From NCBI GenBank assembly GCA_024695415.1, contig JAILIE010000065.1:62001-126000 (forward strand): a DNA stretch of 64,000 nucleotides. The letters run 5' to 3'. Shown in pieces: positions 38,992 through 48,593 of this stretch. The stretch is from Clostridiales bacterium (GTDB lineage Bacteria; Bacillota; Clostridia; Christensenellales; Aristaeellaceae). The stretch's first letter is position 1, and every line of letters begins with the position of its first letter. The notes beneath the pieces are model-generated. The model searched no databases, was not told the DNA's origin, and was given only the letters and a program-made list of their open reading frames with translations. A program made the position numbers and the translations under genes.

Positions 38992-40166
38992 AAACAATCG
39001 TCATTATCGCCGCCGGCGGATCCGGGAGCCGGATGAACGCGGGAATCAACAAGGTGCTCCTTCCCCTTTGCGGGAAAACCGTCCTGCGCAGGAGCATGGA
39101 GGCTTTTGCCGTCCATGCGGACCGGATGGTCGTGACGGCGCGTCCGGAGGACATGGAAGCGGTCCGGCGGGAGATCGAATCCGCTCCCCTCCCTTTTCCG
39201 GTCGTCGTGGCGGAAGGCGGCGCCAGCCGGCAGGAATCGGTTTTGAACGGGCTGCGGGCCGCGGATTGCGAACCGGCGGACGTCGTCATGGTCCATGACG
39301 GGGCCCGCTGCATGGCGGACGCCGATATGATCGAACGCGTCCTCGGGTCCTGTCTCCGCTCCGGAAGCGGGGTTCCGGTCCTGCCGGTGACGGACACCAT
39401 CAAGGAATGCGGGGCGGACGGAACCGTCCTCCGCACGCCGGACCGTTCCGTCCTGTTCAAGGCCCAGACCCCCCAGGCCTTCCGGTACAGGGAACTCCTG
39501 GAGGCTTCTGAACAGGCCGCCCGGGACGGATTCACCGCCACGGACGACGCTTCCGTGATGGAGCATGCCGGATTCCCCGTTCACACTGTGGAAGGTTCCC
39601 CCCGGAACATCAAGCTGACCAGCCGGGAGGACCTGATGGAGGCACAAAGAATGATTGAGCAGCAGGTACCGGTTTTCCGTGTCGGGCACGGATATGACGT
39701 GCACCGCCTGGTTCCTGACCGGAAGCTTGTTCTTTGCGGCGTCGATATCCCGTGGGAAATGGGCCTGCTGGGCCACAGCGACGCCGACGTGGCGCTGCAC
39801 GCCCTGATGGACGCCATGCTGGGCGCCGCGGCCCTGGGAGACATCGGACAGCATTTCCCGGATACGGATCCCGCCTACCGGGGGATCTCCTCGATCCTTC
39901 TCCTGAAGGAAACGAACCGGATCATCCGGGAAAAGGGATATTCCGTTGTCAACGCGGATATAACCATTGCCGCCCAGAAGCCGAAGCTCCTTCCCCATAT
40001 TCCGGATATGCGAAAAAACGTTGCCGCCGCCCTCGGCTGTCCGGTGGATTCGGTCAGCGTGAAGGCGACGACAACGGAAAAACTCGGGTTTGAGGGACGG
40101 ATGGAAGGCATATCCGCGCAGGCGGTCTGCCTGATTCAGGGAACAGCGTCGGTCAGCAGTGACTGA
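38988..40166 (+). CDS. ispDF: Bifunctional IspD-IspF (MEP cytidylyltransferase / MEcPP synthase)
   Basis: Isp[32 protein letters not shown]; Isp[63 protein letters not shown]. Confidence 0.95.
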   Translation: MKTIVIIAAGGSGSRMNAGINKVLLPLCGKTVLRRSMEAFAVHADRMVVTARPEDMEAVRREIESAPLPFPVVVAEGGASRQESVLNGLRAADCEPADVVMVHDGARCMADADMIERVLGSCLRSGSGVPVLPVTDTIKECGADGTVLRTPDRSVLFKAQTPQAFRYRELLEASEQAARDGFTATDDASVMEHAGFPVHTVEGSPRNIKLTSREDLMEAQRMIEQQVPVFRVGHGYDVHRLVPDRKLVLCGVDIPWEMGLLGHSDADVALHALMDAMLGAAALGDIGQHFPDTDPAYRGISSILLLKETNRIIREKGYSVVNADITIAAQKPKLLPHIPDMRKNVAAALGCPVDSVSVKATTTEKLGFEGRMEGISAQAVCLIQGTASVSSD

Positions 40167-41269
40167 TACGGTTCCGGAAGTGAACTGAAAATGTTCAGCA
40201 GCAGCAGGGAGGTCGATAATTTGATTTCCCTGCTGATTTTTTCTTCGTCGGCTTCCGCCATGGAATCCAGGCGGACCGTCCGGATACCTTCCGGCGCTTC
40301 ATATGAAGAATCGTCCTTTGTTACGGTAACCCGGCAGGAAGGCAGGCTTTCATCCCCGAAGCCGACGGAGCACTGAAGGATCGTATCCGGCGATTCGCCG
40401 AAGAGCGTACCGGAAGCGGTGATGCCCGGTGCCCCGTTTGCCGGCTCGAAAGAATATTCGAACGCGATATCGCTTCCGTTTTTTCGGACGGCCAGGCTTT
40501 CCCGGGAAATCGTGGAGGAGGCGTCAATGGAGGGGTATCCCTGGCCGAGATCGTCCGCGTAAAGCATTTTATCGGCATCCAGGCCGTCGGATCCGCGGTT
40601 TACGGACCAGTACTCATAGTAGGTTTTCCCTTCGGCGCCGTAACCGGCGATCAGGGTGATATGTTCCGGCGAAAGATCTGCGGAGCAGGTCAGGATCGCG
40701 CTGTCCGCGTCATAAACCGTCAGGGAGGCGTATTCTCCCCCGTCGTACAGGGCGGCTTCACACATGAGGCGGCGCTGCGGCAGGGACCGGAGGGAAACGG
40801 TGGACGGGCCCAGCAGGGACTTCAGCCCGGAAAGGTTTTCCGGAACGGAATAAAAGAAAGCGAAATCGTACACCGAGAAACGAATCACTTCCCTTTCGGA
40901 AGCGGATCCGAAAACGTCCCCGGCAAAACGGCCGGTTTCACGCTCGGATCCCAGGAAGTCCGCCAGCTCGCGGAAAGACGCGGTCAGGATCCCGCTTACA
41001 TCCGTTTCCATCAGGGACGCGATCCGGCCGGTCAGGCTGAAGGGGCTGCTGTCCGTGACCTGATAATCGTCGGACAGGCAGAAACCCGGGAAAAGATCCG
41101 AAAGAATGCGGATCGAGCTTTCGTCCAGGAAGAAGTCCATGCCGGCCCGGAAATGGTAGTCCCCGGCGGAAAAATCCGCTTCGGTTTTGTAATGCTCAGC
41201 TGCCAGCGCGGCCGGAAGGCCGGAAAGAAGCAGCAGGACGGACAACAGGACGCAGACCAGTTTTCTCAT
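40136..41269 (-). CDS. Exported protein of unknown function (member 3 of dusB-linked cluster)
   Basis: Signal peptide [25 protein letters not shown]; overlaps gene at 41266 by 4 bp. Confidence 0.85.
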   Translation of the reverse strand: MRKLVCVLLSVLLLLSGLPAALAAEHYKTEADFSAGDYHFRAGMDFFLDESSIRILSDLFPGFCLSDDYQVTDSSPFSLTGRIASLMETDVSGILTASFRELADFLGSERETGRFAGDVFGSASEREVIRFSVYDFAFFYSVPENLSGLKSLLGPSTVSLRSLPQRRLMCEAALYDGGEYASLTVYDADSAILTCSADLSPEHITLIAGYGAEGKTYYEYWSVNRGSDGLDADKMLYADDLGQGYPSIDASSTISRESLAVRKNGSDIAFEYSFEPANGAPGITASGTLFGESPDTILQCSVGFGDESLPSCRVTVTKDDSSYEAPEGIRTVRLDSMAEADEEKISREIKLSTSLLLLNIFSSLPEPYQSLLTDAVP

Positions 41270-42756
41270 TCGGCAGTACCTCCTTGGTCGTTCTCGTCCG
41301 CTTCCCGGACCCGGATGAGACTTCCGGCGGCATTCAGGAGGATTCCGGACAGGGCGGCCGCCTGACCGTCTTCATCCAGGCTGCTCCAGGATACGGCGCC
41401 GGCGGGATCGAAGGGGACAAAGGGCCAGGTGGAAGATGTTTTGACCTTGCCTTCGACCGAGAAGGAAAGATCGCTGCCGGTCCAGGACGCGGTGACCGCG
41501 AGCGTGGTCTGCGTGGTCCTTCCCGGCTTTCCGGAATAATGCAGGACGCACTCGATATCCACGGGCTCAAAGCGGTTGAACAGGTCTTCCGACACATTTT
41601 CCGGAAGGATCGACGGATCATAAAGGGCACGGACAGTGTAATGCTGGATTTCGTGCTCCTTTCCGGTGTTTTCATCGGTGTTGTTTTCCTGGGTGCGGCT
41701 GATCTGGAGACGGAGGGCATAGTTGCCGTCCTTTTTCTCCGGATCGGTCAGGTCTGCGTGGGCGACCTGGATCACCGTGTCATATTCCTTCTGCGCAAGG
41801 AGTTCTCCGGCGTTCTCCGGAAGGACGAAAACCCAGATCTGCTTTTCGCCGGACAGCGTCCAGCTGGACAGGCCGTTTTCACTCACCACGCGAAGCCGGG
41901 AGTATCCGGTCTGGGCGGCGTCGAGCGGAAGCACCATCTCCGTGGAGAAGGTCTCCCCCAGGGCGGAAACCGCCTTCCGGAACTCGATATTCCCGGGAAG
42001 GCTGATGGAGCCGATGACGTCCGCGTAATAATGCAGGAGCGCCGGATTCATGTAATACTGGGTCTGTTCTTCGGTCATATGGGGGAAAAGCAGGCGGAGC
42101 AGGTCCTCGTCGCCCGCGGCGGTTTCAACCAGGGAAAGAATCTGTTTTTTGACGTCTTCCGGGGGAATGGAACATGAAAGGATCATGCTCTGGACGGAGC
42201 CGTTTGTCTGCGTGGACGGATCCGAGAAATAGGAATTGATCCATTCGGTCAGTTTCTTCTCGTATTCTTCGAGGACGGGATTCCAGCTGCCGCGGCTTTC
42301 GGAGGACATGGTTGCCAGGGAAAGAAACGCGGAAGCGATGGAAGGATTCTCATACGCGGTGCCGATTTCGGATTCCAGCAGGGAGGACAGTTCGGGCAGC
42401 TGGTATACCGTACCCTGCAGCAGGCTTCCGGAAAGGAAGAGGCCCGTATCATTCCGGTACAGTTCCACGGTGTTGACCCGGTTTTCCGACTCATCGCTCT
42501 GGTAAACCACCAGATGCCATTCACCGGAGGACATGTTCCGGAGAATATTGAACGGAGCGTTCCCGAAAGCAGCTAAAAACGGATTCTCCGCGGAATCCGC
42601 GTCGGTCGTAATCACAAAGGAGCCTTTCAGGCCGTTCTGGTCATTCTGGAGCTGACGGTCCATTTTGACAGGCAGCGTCACTTCTTCCGCCATTCCGGGA
42701 AGAAGCGCGGCAAGCAAAGAAAACAGAATCAGGAAACTGATGATTCTTTTCATCAT
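41266..42756 (-). CDS. Exported protein of unknown function (member 2 of dusB-linked cluster)
   Basis: Signal peptide MMKRIISFLILFSLLAALLPGMA-EE; 496 aa; no recognised domain. Confidence 0.85.
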   Translation of the reverse strand: MMKRIISFLILFSLLAALLPGMAEEVTLPVKMDRQLQNDQNGLKGSFVITTDADSAENPFLAAFGNAPFNILRNMSSGEWHLVVYQSDESENRVNTVELYRNDTGLFLSGSLLQGTVYQLPELSSLLESEIGTAYENPSIASAFLSLATMSSESRGSWNPVLEEYEKKLTEWINSYFSDPSTQTNGSVQSMILSCSIPPEDVKKQILSLVETAAGDEDLLRLLFPHMTEEQTQYYMNPALLHYYADVIGSISLPGNIEFRKAVSALGETFSTEMVLPLDAAQTGYSRLRVVSENGLSSWTLSGEKQIWVFVLPENAGELLAQKEYDTVIQVAHADLTDPEKKDGNYALRLQISRTQENNTDENTGKEHEIQHYTVRALYDPSILPENVSEDLFNRFEPVDIECVLHYSGKPGRTTQTTLAVTASWTGSDLSFSVEGKVKTSSTWPFVPFDPAGAVSWSSLDEDGQAAALSGILLNAAGSLIRVREADENDQGGTAE

Positions 42757-42779
42757 GGTTCACCTCGCGGTTGGTTTGG

Positions 42780-44129
42780 TCAGTCAGCCAGAATGAGGTC
42801 GGTCGCGGTCGCCGGCAGGTCTTTCAGAAGATAATCCAGGTCTTCCGGGGGAAGATGGATCAGCATCCGGAGCAATTCCGCCGACATCCTGTCGGTGAGG
42901 GTTTTCTCCGCGTCTCCTTCCGCGGTGATGATCTCCCGGCGGGATACCGGCAGCGGATCACAGGAGGAAACGCTGAAAACAAAACGCAGATGCTCCGTTT
43001 CTATTTTATCCAATTCATGCGTAAATTCAAGAGTTCCCTTGTATTCTTCGGGACCTTCCTGACACATGGAAAGGGAGACGGCGGAAGAGGATTTTACGCT
43101 GCCGGAAACGACGGATTCGGTAATGGATCCCGTGACGTTTTCCTGTTCGGATTCCAGCAGGATATCCTTCTGGATCCGCGTCCGGACCCGCTCCCGGACC
43201 CGATCCTTTTCAATATGGCATTCCAGGCGCTCCGGCGCGTCGGGAGCGAAGGACCATTCCCTTCGGACCGTGTAGTTGTCCCGGTCGGACCCGCGGGTAA
43301 CCGGGGTCGTCAGGGTCAGCGTATCGCTGAGGGAAACGTCGCCGCGCAGGCATTTCCAGTCCAGGTTGACGTTCCGCAGGTGATCCTCGGACTCTCCCGC
43401 CACGCCGGTGTAATTGACCTTCATCAGCCGGTCGTTCTCATCCGCCAGGAACGTGAAACGCTGCCGTCCGGAAAACACGAAGCCGGAAAGGAAGCCGGCG
43501 GCCCGCGGCCAGTCCGTTTCCCCTTCGTTCAGCCGGCCGGTAAGCTCCGGGAAGGTCTCATCCGTGAAGGACAGGGCGCTGCGCTGAACCGCGGTGCCGT
43601 AATCCCTGAACTTCGTCTGGATTTTGCTTCGGGAAGCGGTTTGGGCGGTATCGAGGTACATCCGGGAAAAGCAGGAGTAGAATTCGTCCAGCAGGAGAAT
43701 AACCTGTTCGCACTCCCCGATTCTCTCCAGCATATCCGTGGACGGATCGGAAAAGAAGCTTTCCCCCTCGGGATAGCAGTAAAGATGATCAGGATCCGCT
43801 GAAAACGCGTACAGCGTCTTTCCGTCCTCTTCGAACACCGTGACGGAAGGCCCCGGTATCCCGTCCGCTTCCAGGGAAATCTTCAGGACGCTTCCGTCCG
43901 TCCGGATCCGGAAGACGATATGTTTCATCAGGCGGTTCAGGCTTTCCGCCCGTTCCACGGACAGCTCGGGTCGCTTCAGGATTTCCGCGGTGAGCGTCAT
44001 CTCCTTCGCGGAAAACGATTCGGCGAAAAACGTGTCCCGGAGCTCCGTAAGTCCGCTGGCGCCAGCCGAACCAAAGAGAAACGCGAATAGAAGCAGCAGC
44101 GCGAAAAAGCGCCGGATTCCTTTGTCCAT
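42780..44129 (-). CDS. Exported protein of unknown function (member 1 of dusB-linked cluster)
   Basis: Signal peptide MDKGIRRFFALLLLFAFLFGSAGA-SG; start overlaps dusB stop (TAATG). Confidence 0.85.
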   Translation of the reverse strand: MDKGIRRFFALLLLFAFLFGSAGASGLTELRDTFFAESFSAKEMTLTAEILKRPELSVERAESLNRLMKHIVFRIRTDGSVLKISLEADGIPGPSVTVFEEDGKTLYAFSADPDHLYCYPEGESFFSDPSTDMLERIGECEQVILLLDEFYSCFSRMYLDTAQTASRSKIQTKFRDYGTAVQRSALSFTDETFPELTGRLNEGETDWPRAAGFLSGFVFSGRQRFTFLADENDRLMKVNYTGVAGESEDHLRNVNLDWKCLRGDVSLSDTLTLTTPVTRGSDRDNYTVRREWSFAPDAPERLECHIEKDRVRERVRTRIQKDILLESEQENVTGSITESVVSGSVKSSSAVSLSMCQEGPEEYKGTLEFTHELDKIETEHLRFVFSVSSCDPLPVSRREIITAEGDAEKTLTDRMSAELLRMLIHLPPEDLDYLLKDLPATATDLILAD

Positions 44130-45097
44130 TATGGTTCCTCCTCCCGTTCCCGGCCGGCTTCGTTGAAAAACCCGTCCAGCATCCGGAATACTTCCGCCGG
44201 ATCGCCGCAGCGGTTGATCTCCGCGCGCAGCCGGGCGGCGCCGCGAAGGCCGTGGATATACCATCCGATATGTTTCCGCATCTCCCGAACGGCGATGTGT
44301 TCCGGCCTGGATTCGAGCATCATCCCGTAATGCAGGCGGATCACCTCGTACCTTTCATCCAGGGTGGGTGCTTCCGCGGTTCCGCCGTTCATGTCGGCGG
44401 CGGCCTGCCGGAATATCCACGGATTGCCCAGCGCTCCACGGCCGATCATCAGGGCGTCCACGCCGCTCATCCGGGCGAAGCGACGGGCGTCCTCCGGGGT
44501 AAAGATATCCCCGTTGCCGATCACGGGAATGGAAACACTCTGTTTCACACGGGCGATGATGTCCCAGTCCGCGGCGCCGCTGTACTGCTGTTCGCGCGTG
44601 CGGCCGTGGACCGTGATCTCCCGGATGCCGGATTCCTCAGCCATTCGGGCGAAATCCAGCACATTGATATGATCCCGGTCCCAGCCGATCCGCATCTTGA
44701 CGGAAACCGGAAGCCGGACGGCGCGGACCGTTTTCTCCATCATGCGGCGCGCGATAACCGGCGTCCGCATCAGGCCGCTTCCTTCCCCGGAACAGGCGAC
44801 TTTCCGGGCGGGACAGCCCATATTCAGGTCGATCCCGTCGTAGATGCCCAGCTGTTCGATCCGGGCGGCCGCTTCCGCCACCGTATCCGGATCCCTGCCG
44901 AAAAGCTGGAGGATCAGCTTTTTCTCTTCGGGCCCCCGGCGCATCAGTTCCCGGGTCGCCGCCTGTCCGGGAGCGCAAAGGTATCCCATTGCGCTGATCA
45001 TTTCCGTATAGGCCGTGCCGCATCCGAAGGAAAAGCAGATCGTCCGGTAGACATGGTCGGTTACACCGCACAGCGGTGCCAGGCGGATATCAATCAT
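44129..45097 (-). CDS. dusB: tRNA-dihydrouridine synthase (DusB-like)
   Basis: RLAPLCGVTDHVYRTICFSFGC, DLNMGCPARKVACSGEGSGLM, ITVHGRTREQQYSGAADWDII, VIGNGDIFTPEDA. Confidence 0.95.
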   Translation of the reverse strand: MIDIRLAPLCGVTDHVYRTICFSFGCGTAYTEMISAMGYLCAPGQAATRELMRRGPEEKKLILQLFGRDPDTVAEAAARIEQLGIYDGIDLNMGCPARKVACSGEGSGLMRTPVIARRMMEKTVRAVRLPVSVKMRIGWDRDHINVLDFARMAEESGIREITVHGRTREQQYSGAADWDIIARVKQSVSIPVIGNGDIFTPEDARRFARMSGVDALMIGRGALGNPWIFRQAAADMNGGTAEAPTLDERYEVIRLHYGMMLESRPEHIAVREMRKHIGWYIHGLRGAARLRAEINRCGDPAEVFRMLDGFFNEAGREREEEP

Positions 45098-46799
45098 ACT
45101 GCCTGTCCACCGGGAAAGCGGAAATACGGCAGGGCGTCATGGCGTAGGGATAGAGGGGAATATCATGGATTTCGCCGGTTCCGGCGGGAAGCACCGGAAT
45201 ATCGTCCGGGATTCCGTCGCTGTTCGGCCAGCGTGTCAGGCGGCGGAAGGGACAGAAAACCTTTCCGTCCTGAAAGCGCGGAGCGCCTGCGAGCGCGTAG
45301 CGGTAGTCGGTATCCCGGACATCCAGGACCATCAGGCGGTTCCGGACGAACACGGCTTTCCCCCGATGATGGATGTCGCGGACGATGACGCGGTCTCCCT
45401 GGCGGAAAAGGATGGTATCCATGTTCTTCCATTCCCGGCTGATCCGGATCCGTCCCCCGCTGCCGGGCACAAGGCGGTCCGACAGGGAAACCTGCTCGCT
45501 GTTTCCGGCACCCTTGAGAAGGATGTCGGCGGTCTCATCCGCGGAACAGAACAGGTTCAGTTCCACGGAAACGCCGGACTTTGTCCGGAAAACCGCGGAA
45601 TGGTCGTCCGCCTGGATGACCAGGGTGCTTCCCGAAACGGAAACGGAGTAACGGCCCGGCAGCAGGTAATTGAGGAACAGCGCGCTGTCGGATACCGTCA
45701 CCGCGTTCCTGTACGCGGCCGAAGCGGCGCGGGCCAGTCGGGACAGAAGCACCACATTCCGCATCTGGCCCGCTTCCGGGTCAAAGCCGCGGGCGGAAGA
45801 AGCAGCGGAAATGATATTGACAAAACGGAAGCCGCTGCCTTCGGGATTGCGGAGACAGTCGGAAAGGGCGTTGAAAACCAGGACCGTCAGTTCGTTCATG
45901 GCCCACGGCTCCGCGGAAATCATGGCCTGCGCGGCCATCGCCTCCACCCAGGCCGCGGCAGCGCCGGTATGAATCCCCTGGCTGGTCCTGTCACCGCCGA
46001 GGAAGACGTTCGCGGTCGTACCGCCGCAGACGGCGCTGTGGGCATGGGACAGAAAATCCCATGCCTTCCTTCCGGCCGTCAGCTCCTGGCCGTTTCCGCT
46101 GAACAAGGCGGAATACGCGGTGTAACGGACGCTGTCCGCCAGGATCTCCGCATGATTGGAAAGATACTGCACGGACGGGAAATCGATATCACGGTAATCC
46201 CCCGCGGCAAAGAGGGCGGCGGTTTCCTCCTTCATCTCCGGCAGGTCCAGGGGCTGGCGCTGACGGAACTGCTGCAGGATGGTCGTCCAGTCGAGGGCGG
46301 CGGAACGAAGGCGGACACACAGGCGAAGGACGCCCTTCAGGCCGGTGATCAGGTAAAAGCGGATCAGGAATTCCATCAGATCGGCCGGCTGGATCCGGAT
46401 CATCCGATGGCCGGAAACGGCGTCCCATTCTGCTTCCGTGAAGCGGCACCAGCGCGCCAGGCGTTTCAGGACGTTCCGGTCGGTATTGTATTCGTATACC
46501 GACAGCGCGGCCCGCGCGGCGGAGAGCTGTTCCCCAAAGAAGCCGGGAAGGGATCCATCCTCCGTTTCTGCCAGGGCGTCCATGATCCGGCGGAAAACCG
46601 GTTCTTCCGCCGGACGGTCCTTCAAAAGGCACGCAAGTGAAAACAGCCCTTCCCAGGATACCGGATGATCGATGGATCCCTCCAGGTGCCGGTAGAGAAG
46701 GTGGAGTTCATTCATATCGCTCCGGACCGTTCCGTTGGTGAGCGCGGAATGAAGCGGACGGACGAGCGGCGCACGGCTCAGGAATGCTTTCTGGGGCAT
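45090..46799 (-). CDS. Divergent GH127-like (DUF1680) all-alpha toroid/beta-sandwich protein, cytoplasmic
   Basis: 569 aa from ATG 46799 (RBS GGGAGG). Pattern HAHSAVCGGTTANVFLGGDRTSQGIHTGAAAAWVEAMAAQAMISAEPWAMNELTVLVFNALSD ... NVVLLSRLARAASAAYR ... RISREWKNMDTI resembles GH127 layout; weak by eye. Confidence 0.5.
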   Translation of the reverse strand: MPQKAFLSRAPLVRPLHSALTNGTVRSDMNELHLLYRHLEGSIDHPVSWEGLFSLACLLKDRPAEEPVFRRIMDALAETEDGSLPGFFGEQLSAARAALSVYEYNTDRNVLKRLARWCRFTEAEWDAVSGHRMIRIQPADLMEFLIRFYLITGLKGVLRLCVRLRSAALDWTTILQQFRQRQPLDLPEMKEETAALFAAGDYRDIDFPSVQYLSNHAEILADSVRYTAYSALFSGNGQELTAGRKAWDFLSHAHSAVCGGTTANVFLGGDRTSQGIHTGAAAAWVEAMAAQAMISAEPWAMNELTVLVFNALSDCLRNPEGSGFRFVNIISAASSARGFDPEAGQMRNVVLLSRLARAASAAYRNAVTVSDSALFLNYLLPGRYSVSVSGSTLVIQADDHSAVFRTKSGVSVELNLFCSADETADILLKGAGNSEQVSLSDRLVPGSGGRIRISREWKNMDTILFRQGDRVIVRDIHHRGKAVFVRNRLMVLDVRDTDYRYALAGAPRFQDGKVFCPFRRLTRWPNSDGIPDDIPVLPAGTGEIHDIPLYPYAMTPCRISAFPVDRQYD

Positions 46800-46873
46800 G
46801 GAAAAACCTCCCGGTTCAGATAATATGTAAATTATACAGGAAATGGATAATGAACACAAGCAAAGCGTCGGAT

Positions 46874-47728
46874 TCAGGGGACGGACAGCATTTTGACCGC
46901 CAGGTCCGCCGCTTTCTTCAGTTCCCCTGAAGCGGAGGCTGAAATCTGAAGGAGTTCCGGCAGCAAATCCTTCCGGTTCATGGAGGCGGAAAGGACGCAG
47001 CACTGAATCAGGATTCTCTGCCGCCGGGCGTAATTGGCGCCGATCAGCTTTTTCAGCTCATCCGTCCGGCCGTCCCGCATGATGCCGGGCAGGTCCATCG
47101 AAAGCGGCTCCCCGGAAGCCGGCGTGTTCTTCGGGCAGCAGGCTTCGCAGTCGTCGCATCCGATCAGGCGGTTTCCCATGCGGCGGACGATGTCCTCCGG
47201 CGGGCACTGTCCGTTCAGCATCCAGTAACGAAGGCATTTTTCCTTCACAAAGCCGGAATCGGTAATGGCACCGCCCGGACAGGCCCGGGCGCAGGCGCGG
47301 CAGTTTCCACAGGAAACGGGATGCGGCTCTTCGGTCAGCTCGTCCGTCACCGGGAACAGTTCGTCCGAAGTCAGGACCTGGATATGGAACCGGCTTCCGA
47401 ACGGGGAAAGATAGGACAGGGTATTCCGGCCCCTCTCCAGGAACGGAAGGTGGTCCAGGACCGATTTGATATGAATCTGGTTGGAGAGAATCATGTCCGT
47501 TCCGAGGGAACGGCACTCCTCAGCGAACTTCCGCGCGGCGTAGTAGGCCTGCTGGGAAACCGGATAATACGGATGGATTACCGCGCCGTCGGCATCGCCG
47601 GAAGCGGCCCGGTAGCTCATAAAAGCGAGAATCAGCCGGTTCCGGCCTGTTCCGGCTTTCCGGCCGTCCAGGACGGATACGCGGTCGAAGCCAAGCTGGT
47701 ACAAACGATTCAGAATATCGGTCATCAT
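46874..47728 (-). CDS. QueG-like (epoxyqueuosine reductase family) double [4Fe-4S] protein
   Basis: CGNCRACARACPGGAI and CDDCEACCPKN cluster motifs, GSRFHIQVLTSDELFPV, HEAT-like C-terminus. Confidence 0.7.
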   Translation of the reverse strand: MMTDILNRLYQLGFDRVSVLDGRKAGTGRNRLILAFMSYRAASGDADGAVIHPYYPVSQQAYYAARKFAEECRSLGTDMILSNQIHIKSVLDHLPFLERGRNTLSYLSPFGSRFHIQVLTSDELFPVTDELTEEPHPVSCGNCRACARACPGGAITDSGFVKEKCLRYWMLNGQCPPEDIVRRMGNRLIGCDDCEACCPKNTPASGEPLSMDLPGIMRDGRTDELKKLIGANYARRQRILIQCCVLSASMNRKDLLPELLQISASASGELKKAADLAVKMLSVP

Positions 47729-47774
47729 CGGATTAAAAAGCAGTTCCGGACTTCCGGAACTGCCGTCATTTTCG

Positions 47775-48404
47775 TTATTTGGTTCCGAACAGGCGGTCGC
47801 CGGCGTCGCCGAGGCCGGGAACGATATATCCGTGTTCATTCAGGTGGTCATCCAGTGCCGCGACATAAATGTCCACGTCGGGATGGTCCTTCTGGATCCG
47901 GGCAATTCCCTCGGGCGCGGCGATCAGGTTGACCAGGCGCATATGGTGGCAGCCGCGCTGCTTGATGAAGTTGATGGCGGCGCTCGCACTGCCGCCGGTC
48001 GCCAGCATGGGATCCAGGATCAGCAGCTCGCGGTTGACGCTGTCTTCCGGAAGCTTGCAGTAGTACTCCACGGGTTCCAGGGTCTGCGGGTCACGGTACA
48101 GGCCAATATGGCCGACGCGGGCCGCGGGTACCAGGTTGATCACGCCGTCCACCATGCCCAGTCCGGCGCGGAGAATCGGAACAATTCCGAGCTTTTTGCC
48201 GGAGAGAACGCGGCACTTGCAGGTCGTGATCGGGGTTTCCACTTCGATTTCCTTGGTTTCCAGGTCACGGGTCACCTCGAAGACCATGAGCATCGCGATC
48301 TCAGAAAGAAGTTCACGGAATTCCTTGGTGCCAGTCTTTTTGTCACGCATGATGCTCAGCTTGTGCTGAATCAGCGGATGGTCAAAAACAACGACTTTAC
48401 TCAT
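47775..48404 (-). CDS. upp: Uracil phosphoribosyltransferase
   Basis: [64 protein letters not shown]. Confidence 0.97.
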   Translation of the reverse strand: MSKVVVFDHPLIQHKLSIMRDKKTGTKEFRELLSEIAMLMVFEVTRDLETKEIEVETPITTCKCRVLSGKKLGIVPILRAGLGMVDGVINLVPAARVGHIGLYRDPQTLEPVEYYCKLPEDSVNRELLILDPMLATGGSASAAINFIKQRGCHHMRLVNLIAAPEGIARIQKDHPDVDIYVAALDDHLNEHGYIVPGLGDAGDRLFGTK

Positions 48405-48593
48405 ACTCCGAACCTCCGACACTTATGATGTGGATGATTTCCACTTTCTTTCGTATTTTATCAGAAACGGCGTTCCTGCGCAATAAAAAGATGGCGTCCC
48501 TCCGGCTTCCATTCGGAGGGGATTTACGGTATAATGATCCTGATTTTACGCGTTCCGAACGAACGGAAACGGTGCGGAAAGGAGATGCTGCCC

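Noticed and set aside
40136-44129. Exported protein cluster considered as lipoproteins
   Set aside because: None of the three signal peptides has a lipobox cysteine at the cleavage site; they look like SPase I substrates.
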